Assembly: GCA_016932335.1 (NCBI GenBank)
Contig: JAFGCZ010000012.1
Span: 62,001-126,000, forward strand
Direction of reading: 5' to 3'
Origin: Opitutales bacterium
GTDB taxonomy: Bacteria > Verrucomicrobiota > Verrucomicrobiia > Opitutales > Oceanipulchritudinaceae
DNA: 64,000 bases
Shown here: piece after piece, positions 52,354 through 64,000 of the stretch
How the letters are laid out: the number at the start of each line of letters is the position of its first letter
Numbering within the stretch: the first letter of the stretch is position 1
The notes under the pieces: model-generated
Told to the model about the DNA's origin: nothing
The model's database searches: none
The model's input: the letters and a program-made list of their open reading frames with translations, nothing else
Made by a program: the position numbers and the translations under genes

Positions 52354-53028
52354 ATGGATACCATCCTTGCCTGCCAAAATATTTCTAAAAAGTTCCTCAG
52401 CGGTAGCGAAGATATACACGTGCTTCACGATGTCTCGCTTTTTGTCAATGCCGCGGAGAGTGTCAGCATTCGTGGTGAATCCGGCAGTGGCAAAACCACC
52501 TTACTCAATATTCTTGCCGGATTGGAGAGCAGTGATCAGGGCGAGGTGTTCTGGTCCGGGAAGGCGATTCGCAAGAAATCGCTCCATCGTCTTTCGGCAG
52601 AACGCAAACGCTATCTGGGGATGGTTTTTCAGTCCTTTTACCTGATTCCAGAGCTCAACGCATTGGAAAATGTGCTGTTTGCTGCTCGTATTTTGGGGCG
52701 GGTGGGGGCCTCTGAACGTAAACGTGCGCAGGACCTGCTGGTAAGAGTCGGGTTGGGAGAGCGGCTCAAAAGCAGTCCGCTTAAACTGTCCGGCGGTGAG
52801 CGTCAGCGCGTGGCCGTGGCCCGTGCCTTGATGAATCGTCCACAAGTGGTCCTTGCCGACGAACCTACTGGCAATCTCGACGAAGCCACCGGAAAGCACA
52901 TCATGGATATGCTTCTGGCCATTACCCGCGAGGAGGATGCCGGCCTCATTCTGGTTACCCACAACATGGAGTTTGCCTCCAAAACAGATCGCTGCTGTCA
53001 CCTGATTAAAGGGCGCATGGAATCTTGA
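52354..53028 (+). CDS. lolD: Lipoprotein-releasing ABC transporter ATPase
   Basis: 224 residues of the MacB/LolD class. Walker A is GESGSGKTT, signature LSGGERQRVAVARALMNRP, Walker B VVLADEPTGNLDE. It provides energy to the LolC/E-type permease encoded just upstream. Confidence 0.94.
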   Translation: MDTILACQNISKKFLSGSEDIHVLHDVSLFVNAAESVSIRGESGSGKTTLLNILAGLESSDQGEVFWSGKAIRKKSLHRLSAERKRYLGMVFQSFYLIPELNALENVLFAARILGRVGASERKRAQDLLVRVGLGERLKSSPLKLSGGERQRVAVARALMNRPQVVLADEPTGNLDEATGKHIMDMLLAITREEDAGLILVTHNMEFASKTDRCCHLIKGRMES

Positions 53029-53082
53029 GCTTGCCTGAGAACGGTTCTTGCTTCCCGGCTCAAGATATTGCAAAGTCTCTGC

Positions 53083-54033
53083 ATGTCCAGTCAAGGCAAG
53101 CTTAAATGTGGCGTTGTGGGCGTCGGTTATCTGGGCCAGCACCACGCAAGAATTTACTCAACTCTCGAGAATGTGGAACTCGTCGGTGTGTGCGATTCTT
53201 CTATGGATCGGGCCAAAGAAATTGCCGATAAACACGGTTGCCGTGTCTTTGATTCTCCTGAAGCGTTGGGCGAAGCCTGCGATGCCGTCAGTGTGGTTGT
53301 TCCCACCGATTTGCATGCTCAGGTTGCGGTTCCACTGCTCAAGAAGGGCTGCCATATGCTTATCGAAAAGCCTTTGTGCACCAGCCTCGAAGAGGCGGAA
53401 CAAATCCTCAACGCTGCCAAAGAAGCCAATGTGGTGGTTCAGGTGGGGCACATTGAGCACTACAATCCGGTGATGAGTTTTCTCGAGCAGGCTGTCAGTG
53501 TACCCCGTTTCATAACCGCCGATCGCTTGGCTCCCTTCCAGCCCCGCGGTACTGAGGTTGGGGTGGTGCTTGATCTCATGATTCATGACATTGGAGTTAT
53601 CCTTCAACTGGTAAATTCCCCAGTGGTTCGGGTTGAAAGTATCGGCGTTAATGTGCTTTCCCGCACGGAGGATATTGCCAATGCCCGCATCGTTTTTGAA
53701 AACGGCTGTGTAGCCAACATCAATACCAGCCGTGTCAGCGAAAAGAAGGTGCGCGAGATCCGCGTGTTCCAGCCCAATGGCTACCTCTCCATCGATTTTA
53801 TGAACCAAAGCGGGCATTTGCTCAAAATGACACCCGGAGGTCTTGAAAAAGAAGAGATTCCCATAGAGAAGGACGAACCGCTCAAGCTCGAACTGGCATC
53901 CTTTGTCGACTGTGTGGTTAATCACAACAACCCTAAAGTGGGGGCGGTTCTTGGCAAAACCGCTCTTGAGGTGGCAATCAAGATTACCGATCAGATCCGC
54001 AAAGGCTTTGCAGATCCTTCCACGCTTTCCTGA
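53083..54033 (+). CDS. Gfo/Idh/MocA oxidoreductase, probable UDP-GlcNAc 3-dehydrogenase
   Basis: 316 residues from the ATG at 53083; a TTG five codons earlier is possible. The N-terminal NAD motif is GVVGVGYLGQHHARI and the catalytic EKPLCTSLEEA is typical. The middle (IEHYNPVM, DLMIHDIGVILQLV, VFQPNGYLSIDF) matches a branch linked to lipid A genes, including GnnA. It touches lpxB by 1 bp. A role in making the 3-oxo sugar for 2,3-diamino-glucose lipid A is likely, but the partner aminotransferase (GnnB) is not in this window. Confidence 0.85.
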   Translation: MSSQGKLKCGVVGVGYLGQHHARIYSTLENVELVGVCDSSMDRAKEIADKHGCRVFDSPEALGEACDAVSVVVPTDLHAQVAVPLLKKGCHMLIEKPLCTSLEEAEQILNAAKEANVVVQVGHIEHYNPVMSFLEQAVSVPRFITADRLAPFQPRGTEVGVVLDLMIHDIGVILQLVNSPVVRVESIGVNVLSRTEDIANARIVFENGCVANINTSRVSEKKVREIRVFQPNGYLSIDFMNQSGHLLKMTPGGLEKEEIPIEKDEPLKLELASFVDCVVNHNNPKVGAVLGKTALEVAIKITDQIRKGFADPSTLS

Positions 54034-55208
54034 TGACTCAGGCATTGCCATTCCCTCGTTTTGAGTCGCCTCTGTCCGGGAAGGTTCCGGATGTGTTGAT
54101 TGTCGCCGGTGAGCATTCCGGAGATCAGCATGCGGCGGAGCTTGTTCGCAATCTTTTGCGCGATCATCCTGACTATACGGTGGCTTGTCTCGGTGGCCCG
54201 GAGCTTAAGGCAGCCGGCGCTCAGCTGCTTTTTGACCTGACAGCATCCAGTGTGGTTGGCTTGGTGGAGGTTGTTAAGCATTACGGTTTCTTTAAAGCCC
54301 TGTTTGCGGAAACACTCCGCTGGATAGAGGAATGGCGCCCGCGGGTGATTTGCTTTATTGATTATCCCGGATTCAACCTGCGTCTGGCCAAGGCATTGTT
54401 TGATGCCAAGCTCAGTCGCAAGGGTGGGGGTGACATTCCTTTAGCCTATTATATCAGTCCGCAGATCTGGGCCTGGAAGGGGAAACGCCGTTTTAAGATG
54501 GCCAAGTTACTCGATTCTCTGGCCGTTATATTCCCTTTTGAGATAGACTGCTACAAAGACACCGATTTGCCCGTTACCTTTGTCGGGCATCCTTATGTCG
54601 ACGAGCACTACCGCTCTCCCCTCAGTTATGATATGGAAGGCCCGGTCCTGATGACTCCGGGGAGCCGTAAGCAGGCTATTGGTCGAATTTTTCCCCGTAT
54701 GCTCGATGCATTCCAGGCTTTTCATCAGCAGGCGCCGGAGAGTAGGGCTATTGTTCCGTATCCAACGGAAACACTTAAGGCTCAGTTGCAGGATATCCTC
54801 GATGGATACCCCGAAATTACAAGTGCAGTTCAACTGATTCCTTTTGCCTCCGGTATGAAAGCCTCCGCGGTGCTTGCCAGCAGTGGAACCATGTCGCTGA
54901 CTTGCGCCCTTGCCGGTATTCCCGGTGCTATTTGTTATGTGGCCCATCCCTGGACATACCGTATCGGCCGCATGCTTGTCCGCATCAGTCACCTTGGCAT
55001 TGCCAATCTGCTCTTGCCTAAAACACCTATTTACCGCGAATACTTGCAGAGTGATGCCAGTGTGGAAAACCTCCTCAATGAGTTGAACGCGGCTTATATG
55101 CCCGATCAAGTTCAAAATACCCACTACATTGCCAACCGTCTGCGGGAGCTGCTTTCAGCGCCTTCCGACCGCAGGCCGGAACAGTGGCTGGCACAGTTTC
55201 TGGATTGA
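54033..55208 (+). CDS. lpxB: Lipid-A-disaccharide synthase
   Basis: 391 residues, GT19 glycosyltransferase. LIVAGEHSGDQHAA at the start (the GExSGD signature), ICFIDYPGFNLRLAK, YYISPQIWAWKGKR, and the C-terminal SSGTMSLTCALAGIPGAICY are conserved. It joins UDP-diacylglucosamine and lipid X. It overlaps the oxidoreductase gene (TGATG) at the end of the lol-lpxB operon. Confidence 0.96.
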   Translation: MTQALPFPRFESPLSGKVPDVLIVAGEHSGDQHAAELVRNLLRDHPDYTVACLGGPELKAAGAQLLFDLTASSVVGLVEVVKHYGFFKALFAETLRWIEEWRPRVICFIDYPGFNLRLAKALFDAKLSRKGGGDIPLAYYISPQIWAWKGKRRFKMAKLLDSLAVIFPFEIDCYKDTDLPVTFVGHPYVDEHYRSPLSYDMEGPVLMTPGSRKQAIGRIFPRMLDAFQAFHQQAPESRAIVPYPTETLKAQLQDILDGYPEITSAVQLIPFASGMKASAVLASSGTMSLTCALAGIPGAICYVAHPWTYRIGRMLVRISHLGIANLLLPKTPIYREYLQSDASVENLLNELNAAYMPDQVQNTHYIANRLRELLSAPSDRRPEQWLAQFLD

Positions 55209-55232
55209 GTTTGGCTCACCTGTCGCACTTTG

Positions 55233-55259
55233 CTGTGACATCGCGTCACACTGTCACAG
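55233..55259. promoter_or_regulatory. Nested TGTGAC inverted repeats between lpxB and dnaK
   Basis: CTGTGACA (55233-55240) pairs with TGTCACAG (55252-55259), and within it TGTGAC pairs with GTCACA (55245-55250), so either of two hairpins can form. It is 25 bp past the lpxB stop and 148 bp before dnaK. It could be an lpxB terminator without T-run or an operator for dnaK. No CIRCE element is present. Confidence 0.4.
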
Positions 55260-55406
55260 TGCCATGTCGCTGTTTTCTATGTCTCTCGCTTATTATCCCT
55301 TTGCAGTTTGTTTTGTAATAGAATATAAATCAATTGGTTAGGTGTTTTTGGCTTTTGTCTGTAAGAACCATTCCTCTTTGGTACGCTAAATGCAAAAGAA
55401 GGCCTC

Positions 55407-57341
<1,935 letters not shown>

Positions 57342-57356
57342 CGAATCCTTTAATAA

Positions 57357-57377
57357 GTACACACGGCCTGTGTGCAC
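57357..57377. other. Hairpin between dnaK and groES
   Basis: GTACACA... and ...TGTGTGCAC around a GGCC centre form an 8-9-bp stem in the 80-bp gap. Without a T-run it is more likely a processing or partial stop site than a full terminator. Confidence 0.4.
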
Positions 57378-57421
57378 TTTCATTAACCCACTCTTAAAAA
57401 CAAAATTAGTTAATTAACACC

Positions 57422-57724
57422 ATGGCAGACAACCAAGTAAACCTAAAGCCTCTCGGCGAACGCGTTCTTGTAAAGCTGATTGAGGCCTCCGAACAAGTTA
57501 AGGGCGGCATCATCATTCCCGATTCCGCTAAGGAAAAACCCACTGAGGCTGAAGTCGTTGCCCTTGGTACCGGTCGCAAGAACGACGACGGTTCCGTTCA
57601 GGACTTCATCGTAAAGATCGGTGACCGGGTCATCATCTCTAAATACGGTGGCACCGAAGTGAAACTCAACGATGTTTCCTACCAGTTGCTCCGTGAGGAT
57701 GATATCCTCGGCATCATCGGCTAA
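57422..57724 (+). CDS. groES: Co-chaperonin GroES
   Basis: 100 residues. [33 protein letters not shown] has the family start and mobile loop; the [28 protein letters not shown] end is conserved (both quoted in part). Caps the GroEL ring. groEL follows after 49 bp. Confidence 0.98.
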   Translation: MADNQVNLKPLGERVLVKLIEASEQVKGGIIIPDSAKEKPTEAEVVALGTGRKNDDGSVQDFIVKIGDRVIISKYGGTEVKLNDVSYQLLREDDILGIIG

Positions 57725-57752
57725 GGTCTAGCCCCTCAACATAACCCGATAA

Positions 57753-59420
<1,668 letters not shown>

Positions 59421-59473
59421 TTGCTCCTGCAATTACACGGCCCAAGGCCAACTTAAATTGCTCATCACATAAG

Positions 59474-59505
59474 AAACGCCTCCGATCTTTCGGAGGCGTT
59501 TTTGT
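59474..59505 (+). terminator. groESL terminator
   Basis: AAACGCCTCCG and CGGAGGCGTTT pair around ATCTTT, followed by TTTGT. Confidence 0.93.
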
Positions 59506-59582
59506 ATCTGTAAATGTTGTGAGGAAAATGAAGAGGAAGTTGTTATTTGTCTCTTTGGAAAAATCTGATGAAATAACGTTCT

Positions 59583-60185
59583 ATGCAGTCAAATTATGAT
59601 TCAATTTCAGAAGCTTGGATAAAAAATAGAAGAGAGATTTCTCCTAATGATTTAGAGCTCTTTGAGCTGTTCATTTCGCATTTACCGGATTTTCCTCATA
59701 TTTTGGATCTTGGATGTGGATCAGGGAATCCGGTTGCCAAGTTCTTGGTGAAAAGAGGTGCTGAAATAACAGGAGTGGATAGATCTAAAGAGTTATTGGA
59801 TTATGCTGTTGATATCTTGCCAAATCATAAATGGGTTCTATCTGACTTGTTCGATTATGAGCCAGATAGCCTTTTTGATGGAGTTGTAATTTGGGATTCT
59901 ATGTTTCACTTTCCCAGAGAGAAGCACAAAAAGCTTTTACAGAAAGCATATAACGCTTTGAAACCATCCGGTTTGCTTATCCTTTCAAGTGGAGGATCAG
60001 AGGAGAATGTCCCGGCTTTTACGGATACGATGTTTGGTCAAACTTTTTACTATGATTCGTATCCGGTTTTCGAGCTTCTAGAGTTATGTCAGGTGGTCGG
60101 ATTCAATGTTCTTGAAACTAAATTAGTGAACAAACCGGATGGAGAAAGAGATAAGGGACGTTTAGGGCTTGTTCTTAAAAAATAG
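59583..60185 (+). CDS. Class I SAM-dependent methyltransferase
   Basis: 200 residues. Motif I reads ILDLGCGSGNPVAKFL, followed by an acidic strand end (ITGVDRS) and a motif-IV-like VVIWDSMFHFPREKH. Small-molecule methyltransferases share this plan; the substrate is not identifiable. Its DNA is markedly AT-rich (codons such as ATA, AGA, AAA) against the surrounding chaperonin and cobalamin genes, which suggests recent transfer. The start ATG lacks a strong ribosome site. Confidence 0.85.
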   Translation: MQSNYDSISEAWIKNRREISPNDLELFELFISHLPDFPHILDLGCGSGNPVAKFLVKRGAEITGVDRSKELLDYAVDILPNHKWVLSDLFDYEPDSLFDGVVIWDSMFHFPREKHKKLLQKAYNALKPSGLLILSSGGSEENVPAFTDTMFGQTFYYDSYPVFELLELCQVVGFNVLETKLVNKPDGERDKGRLGLVLKK

Positions 60186-60201
60186 GAAGACTAAGCAACA
60201 A

Positions 60202-60470
60202 ATGACTGAAAAGTTCTGTGTGGCGGTTGGACCGCTTATCGCGATCTGACTCCTGATGACAGAAACATATTCAATGAAGCAACCGAAGTCCTTGTTGGTG
60301 TTCAATATACACTTCAGAAAGTATCGACGCAGGTGGTTGCAGGTGTGAATTATCGCTTCAAATGCCTTGCTCGTGTTCCTTCACCTTCAAATGAGCGCAA
60401 CGAAGCTATTATGCAGATCTTCTCACCTTTTGAAGGAAGACCATTCATTACTGATATTCATCGTATATAA
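60202..60470 (+). pseudogene. Cystatin-like small protein, one-base frameshift
   Basis: ATG at 60202 opens a frame reading MTEKFCV and stopping after 16 codons. The next frame holds the rest: GGWTAYRDLTPDD, then ATEVLVGVQYTLQKVS, QVVAGVNYRFKC and FEGRPFITDIHRI, ending TAA at 60468-60470. This is the cystatin fold pattern, with the N-terminal Gly, QxVxG (QVVAG) and a C-terminal strand. One extra G in the GG at about 60221-60223 would join them into an about 89-residue protein with no signal peptide. The frameshift makes it broken unless the sequence has an error. It has its own terminator. Confidence 0.75.
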
Positions 60471-60484
60471 GTTTTACTTAAATT

Positions 60485-60519
60485 AAGGCTGCTATGTCAC
60501 TGACATGGCAGCCTTTTTT
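60485..60519 (+). terminator. Terminator behind the cystatin-like remnant
   Basis: AAGGCTGC pairs with GCAGCCTT and ATGTCA with TGACAT around a one-base loop, followed by a T-run. Confidence 0.9.
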
Positions 60520-60569
60520 AGTATTAAATGGCTTGATCTGAGTTATACTTCAGCTAAACAGAACATGAT

Positions 60570-61019
60570 ATGAAGATCGTTAGGGCGGACAGTAGTAACC
60601 CGGATTTTGTGAGTTTAATCCATCAACTGGATGCTGATCTCAATGACCGTTACGGCAAGACTCAGGCCGAATATGATCAGCATAATGTGATCGAGGAGAA
60701 CCAAACCGTTCTTGTATGTTATGTGGATGATGTGCCTATGGGATGCGGCTGTTTTAAAGAAATGGGAGAAGATACCGTGGAGCTGAAACGTATCTTTATT
60801 GCTTCGGAGCAGCGGGGAAATGGATATGCCAAACTGATCGTGGCCGAACTCGAGAAATGGGCTTCCGAGCTTTGCTATAAGCAAGCACGTTTGGAAACAG
60901 GGAAAGGCCAACCAGAAGCCATTGGGCTCTATACCAAATGCGGCTACACAGTTACCGAAAATTATGGACCCTATGTGGGCATGGACAACAGCGTGTGTAT
61001 GCTGAAACTGCTTGCTTAG
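60570..61019 (+). CDS. GNAT acetyltransferase
   Basis: 149 residues. GNAT strand 4 (LKRIFIA) and the pyrophosphate loop EQRGNGYAKLIV are clear, with the usual TGKGQPEAIGLYTKCGY block. Small GNATs of this type acetylate varied amines; the substrate is unknown. It ends 4 bp inside the convergent cbiB gene. Confidence 0.88.
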   Translation: MKIVRADSSNPDFVSLIHQLDADLNDRYGKTQAEYDQHNVIEENQTVLVCYVDDVPMGCGCFKEMGEDTVELKRIFIASEQRGNGYAKLIVAELEKWASELCYKQARLETGKGQPEAIGLYTKCGYTVTENYGPYVGMDNSVCMLKLLA

Positions 61020-61963
61020 ATTGCGGCGATTAGGATCGAAACGCCTGCGGCGACTACGTATGCTGCAAGAAACAGTCTTAATGCTCGGTAAATATCCAGT
61101 GAGTTGGTTTTACGGGCTTTGGAATTGAACACATGACTGTGGCTTACCTTGCTGCCGTGTCCGTAGGTATTTGTGCCACCAAGGCGGACATTTAACCCAT
61201 AGGCTGCTGCGGCTTCCGGCCAACCGGCATTGGGGCTGTTGTGCTTACGGGCATCGGTTGCGATGGCTTTAAAATGGCGGCATCCACAGATCACCCACAG
61301 GGCCAGAGCGCAAATGCGGGCAGGAACGTAGCCGAGGATGTCGTCTATGCGGGCAGCTACTTTTCCGAAGCGTTCATATTTTGCGTTTCGATAGCCTACC
61401 ATAGAATCCATCGTGTTGGTAATTCGGAAAAACAAGGCGCCGGGAGCTCCTAATAGCAGATACCAGAAAATAGGAGCCATCACTGCGTCGTTGAAACTTT
61501 CCATGAGGGTTTCTATGGTAGCCCGGCTGACTTCCGAGGAGCTAAGGTTTTCTGTGTCGCGTCCCACAATCCAGCTCACCCGGGTTCGGGCCTCCGGCAG
61601 GTTGCCGTTGTTCAGCGGTCGGGCAACGGCTTTTACATGGTGGAGCAGATCACCGGCTCCAATGCACTGAAAGAGAATCAATGCCTCTACGATGCGACCC
61701 AGCAACGGAGACATCCAGTATGTCAGCGCCCAGAAACTGAACAGCGGCAACAGAATGCTCCCCTGCACCAGCACGAAGAATACCGCTCCATGGAAAACTG
61801 AGTCATAGCCTTGCTCTCGCGTTTTATGTTCCCAATAAAGAATGGCGTTGCCGGTGTAGCGCACCAGATGCGGTAAATAGCGGGGGTCTCCCAGCACCAG
61901 GTCTGCGAGTATGACGGTAAGCAACAATATGGGATTACTGCTCCACATAACGCCAAAATGCAT
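61016..61963 (-). CDS. cbiB: Adenosylcobinamide-phosphate synthase
   Basis: 315 residues, about five membrane helices. [18 protein letters not shown] at the start, [16 protein letters not shown] and SVIVES-like [17 protein letters not shown], and [16 protein letters not shown] are family motifs. It attaches an aminopropanol (phosphate) linker to cobyric acid. An ATG five codons later is another start. The reading frame overlaps cobQ by 29 bp, implying coupling. Confidence 0.94.
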   Translation of the reverse strand: MHFGVMWSSNPILLLTVILADLVLGDPRYLPHLVRYTGNAILYWEHKTREQGYDSVFHGAVFFVLVQGSILLPLFSFWALTYWMSPLLGRIVEALILFQCIGAGDLLHHVKAVARPLNNGNLPEARTRVSWIVGRDTENLSSSEVSRATIETLMESFNDAVMAPIFWYLLLGAPGALFFRITNTMDSMVGYRNAKYERFGKVAARIDDILGYVPARICALALWVICGCRHFKAIATDARKHNSPNAGWPEAAAAYGLNVRLGGTNTYGHGSKVSHSHVFNSKARKTNSLDIYRALRLFLAAYVVAAGVSILIAAI

Positions 61964-63386
61964 CTAAATTGAGGCAGCTTTCAAGCAGATCCGCCATTTG
62001 ACTGTAAATTTCCTGCTTATGGGCATGCCAGGATTTCGGGGCAATGCGTGCCTCCTTAATTCCTGCAGCCTCCACTAAACGCCTTCTCATCGCAGCAGAT
62101 TCAAAAAGCCCGTGCAGGTAGGTGCCCCAAACGTTTTCGCAGCAATAGCCTTCTATTGTTTTTTCAGAGTCTTGGGCTAACTTCAACAGCGCATGGCAGG
62201 GGCGTGTTGGCAGGGTGCGTCCCATATGTATTTCGTAGGCCGACCAGGCGTCATCGCCGTACATTGCCGTAACCTGTCGGACTGTCTTTTCCGACTCAAA
62301 ATGTGTCTTTACCGGTAGCAGGTTCAACCCGGCCAGACTGCCGGCACTGCCTGCTATGCCTTCTGGATCGTCTATGCTTTCCCCCAGCATTTGAAACCCG
62401 CCGCAGATGCCCACCACAGGGATTCCCGTTGCTGCTTTTTCCCGAATCGCCTCCGCTAGGCCACTTTCCTGTAGCCAAAGTAAGTCATGGATGGTGTTTT
62501 TTGATCCGGGAATGACAATGATCTTTGCCCCTTCCAGATCTTTCGGTTTGTTTGCCCATTCTATGCGAATGCCTTCATCCAGATTCCAGGGCTCGCAGTC
62601 CTGTGTGTTGGAGACGCGGGGAAGGTCTATCCAGACCATTTTAGCCCCGCTTCCCTTGTTGCTCCGTTTCAGAGAAAAACCATCTTCGTTTTCAGGTTGC
62701 AGGTGATCCTGTAATGGCAGCACGCCCATGTAGGGGGTTGCTATGTGTTCGGCAAAATAGGTGTCCGCTCCTTTGAAAAGTCCGGGATCTCCGCGGAATT
62801 TATTCACGATCAGCCCCATTCCGAGATCGCGCACTGCTTGCGGCATCAAATTTACCGTTCCAATCGCCTGTGCGAAAACGCCTCCGCGTTCGATGTCACA
62901 GGCGAGTATCCAGCGCCCCTGTAGATATTCTATCGGTTTCAGGTTCACGATGTCGCGCTGCATCAGGTTCAGCTCCACAGGGCTGCCGGCGCCTTCCAAT
63001 ACCAATACATCGCAGCGGGATTTCCACCAGTCCATGACTTCGCAGACCTGTTCCCAGAGTACTTTTGTTTCCAGATAGTAGTCACCTGCTTTTATGTGCT
63101 TTCCCGGGATTCCCAGCCACACCACTTGAGAGATGCTCTCTCCAGTGGGTTTCAGTAATACAGGATTCATTTGCGCAATGGGACGCAATCCGCAGGCTTC
63201 CGCCTGTGCCGCCTGAGCTCGGCCGATTTCTCCTCCCTCAAGCGTTACAAAAGAGTTGTTGGACATGTTTTGCGCCTTGAACGGGGCAACTTTATATCCG
63301 TTGCGCGCCAGAAGGGCGCAGAAGGCGGTGTTAATCCAACTTTTTCCAGCGTTGGAGGAGGTTCCCAGTATGGATATGGCTTTCAT
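61935..63386 (-). CDS. cobQ: Cobyric acid synthase
   Basis: 483 residues. An N-terminal P-loop-like ATP domain ([16 protein letters not shown]) and [12 protein letters not shown] precede a class I glutamine amidotransferase domain with the Cys nucleophile in [11 protein letters not shown] and His in [10 protein letters not shown]. It amidates four side chains of adenosylcobyrinic acid a,c-diamide. It overlaps the cobC-like gene (ATGA) and cbiB. Confidence 0.97.
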   Translation of the reverse strand: MKAISILGTSSNAGKSWINTAFCALLARNGYKVAPFKAQNMSNNSFVTLEGGEIGRAQAAQAEACGLRPIAQMNPVLLKPTGESISQVVWLGIPGKHIKAGDYYLETKVLWEQVCEVMDWWKSRCDVLVLEGAGSPVELNLMQRDIVNLKPIEYLQGRWILACDIERGGVFAQAIGTVNLMPQAVRDLGMGLIVNKFRGDPGLFKGADTYFAEHIATPYMGVLPLQDHLQPENEDGFSLKRSNKGSGAKMVWIDLPRVSNTQDCEPWNLDEGIRIEWANKPKDLEGAKIIVIPGSKNTIHDLLWLQESGLAEAIREKAATGIPVVGICGGFQMLGESIDDPEGIAGSAGSLAGLNLLPVKTHFESEKTVRQVTAMYGDDAWSAYEIHMGRTLPTRPCHALLKLAQDSEKTIEGYCCENVWGTYLHGLFESAAMRRRLVEAAGIKEARIAPKSWHAHKQEIYSQMADLLESCLNLDAFWRYVEQ

Positions 63387-64000
63387 AACTCATGAAGCAC
63401 CGTTTTCAACGTGCCGGTAAAGTGTTTGTTGTCGCGTTTGTCCCTTACACAAATTCTTAGATAATGGTTTTCGTTGATTCCGGGGACGCCCGACATCGTT
63501 CTTACCAGAATACCTTTTTGCCAAAGCTTTTGGGCTGCTGCCACCGCGTTTGGCTCATACAGTTCCAGCAACAGATAATTGGTCGTCGAAGGGATTACCT
63601 GAATCCCTTCCAGCTGTTCAATCGCATCACTGAGTTCTTCTTTCAGCTCGGCGTAGTTTTTCAGCCCATTACGAAGTTGCTGATAATACTCCCGCTTCAA
63701 AAAGTGATCGGCCCAGGCATGTGTGACTGCGCAAAGACTCCAGGTAAGTTTGTGTTTACTTATCTTATGGCTCCAGTTCTCATTACTCGTTGCCGCAAAC
63801 CCGATGCGGATTCCCGGAATCGCCCAACTTTTGGTTAGAGAGCGTAGTAAAATACAATTGCGTAATTCGCTTAAACTGTCGGTTAAAGAATTGCTGTTTC
63901 CTCCGGTGGTAAATTCAATGAATGCCTCATCAATGACCCAAATCAGATCCGGGCGGGTACGGATGGCATGTTTTAAGGTGTCTTTGGGCAACAATTGACC
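63383..64000 (-). CDS. Threonine-phosphate decarboxylase-like aminotransferase, 5' end cut by window
   Basis: At least 205 residues in frame to the window edge; the frame continues beyond, so the true start is outside. Class I/II PLP fold: a GQLLP that follows an NPNNPTG-type motif, the pyridine Asp in [10 protein letters not shown], and the PLP lysine in [17 protein letters not shown]. CobC/CobD makes aminopropanol phosphate for cobinamide, which fits its place before cobQ and cbiB. Histidinol-phosphate transaminase is a near relative. Confidence 0.88.
   Translation of the reverse strand, partial: GQLLPKDTLKHAIRTRPDLIWVIDEAFIEFTTGGNSNSLTDSLSELRNCILLRSLTKSWAIPGIRIGFAATSNENWSHKISKHKLTWSLCAVTHAWADHFLKREYYQQLRNGLKNYAELKEELSDAIEQLEGIQVIPSTTNYLLLELYEPNAVAAAQKLWQKGILVRTMSGVPGINENHYLRICVRDKRDNKHFTGTLKTVLHEL

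Overview
The window looks like chromosomal DNA from a Gram-negative, free-living, probably motile bacterium. Lipid A synthesis (LpxB), a LolC/E-LolD lipoprotein exporter and lipoproteins imply an outer membrane. Two methyl-accepting chemotaxis proteins imply chemotaxis. A fused folK-folP gene, the order lysS - lolC/E - lolD - sugar-nucleotide oxidoreductase - lpxB - dnaK - groES - groEL, and a local LacI-type regulator fit the PVC superphylum, most likely Verrucomicrobiota (Opitutae-like). That placement is an inference; there is no rRNA gene to confirm it. I see no tRNA, rRNA, insertion sequence or CRISPR array. Layout: 1-12.4 kb is a polyamine uptake and breakdown island. A leftward operon encodes a putrescine-type aminotransferase, alanine dehydrogenase, a GNAT acetyltransferase, an acetylpolyamine amidohydrolase-like deacetylase, an AstD-like aldehyde dehydrogenase and an iron alcohol dehydrogenase. 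A LacI-family regulator sits next to it, and a rightward potABCD transporter lies on the other side. Two sites sharing GAACGATTC flank the regulator and are candidate operators. 12.4-26 kb is mostly housekeeping: a chemoreceptor, TsaD, a second iron alcohol dehydrogenase, glnK-amtB, a YeiB-like membrane protein, an ABC1/UbiB kinase with a phasin-like partner, MarC and a thioredoxin-like periplasmic protein. 26-41 kb holds a small SRP RNA, folB-folKP, metY, dnaX with a complete programmed -1 frameshift signal, a PspB-like small protein, a second chemoreceptor, rmuC, an SRAP/YedK protein, a TPR lipoprotein, ychF and a FecCD/HmuV-type metal-chelate importer. The most unusual part is 41.1-45.0 kb: seven small co-directional genes. 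Three encode proteins with the pattern of RebB, the structural protein of R-bodies (contractile protein ribbons known from Caedibacter). One encodes a BACON-like domain joined to a membrane helix, and three are of unknown type. A lone AraC-type regulator converges on the set, and behind it lie 21-bp-phased direct repeats and a 17-bp perfect inverted repeat. I read this as a divergent, apparently undescribed R-body-like locus. 45-59.5 kb returns to core functions: lplA-lipA, a DUF456 protein, a DUF4097 repeat protein, a short-chain dehydrogenase, lysS, lolC/E-lolD, a lipid A-linked oxidoreductase, lpxB, dnaK and groESL. 59.5-60.5 kb is visibly AT-richer and carries a methyltransferase and a cystatin-like small gene broken by a one-base frameshift. 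The right end (61-64 kb) is a leftward cobalamin operon (cobC-like, cobQ, cbiB) that continues beyond the window.
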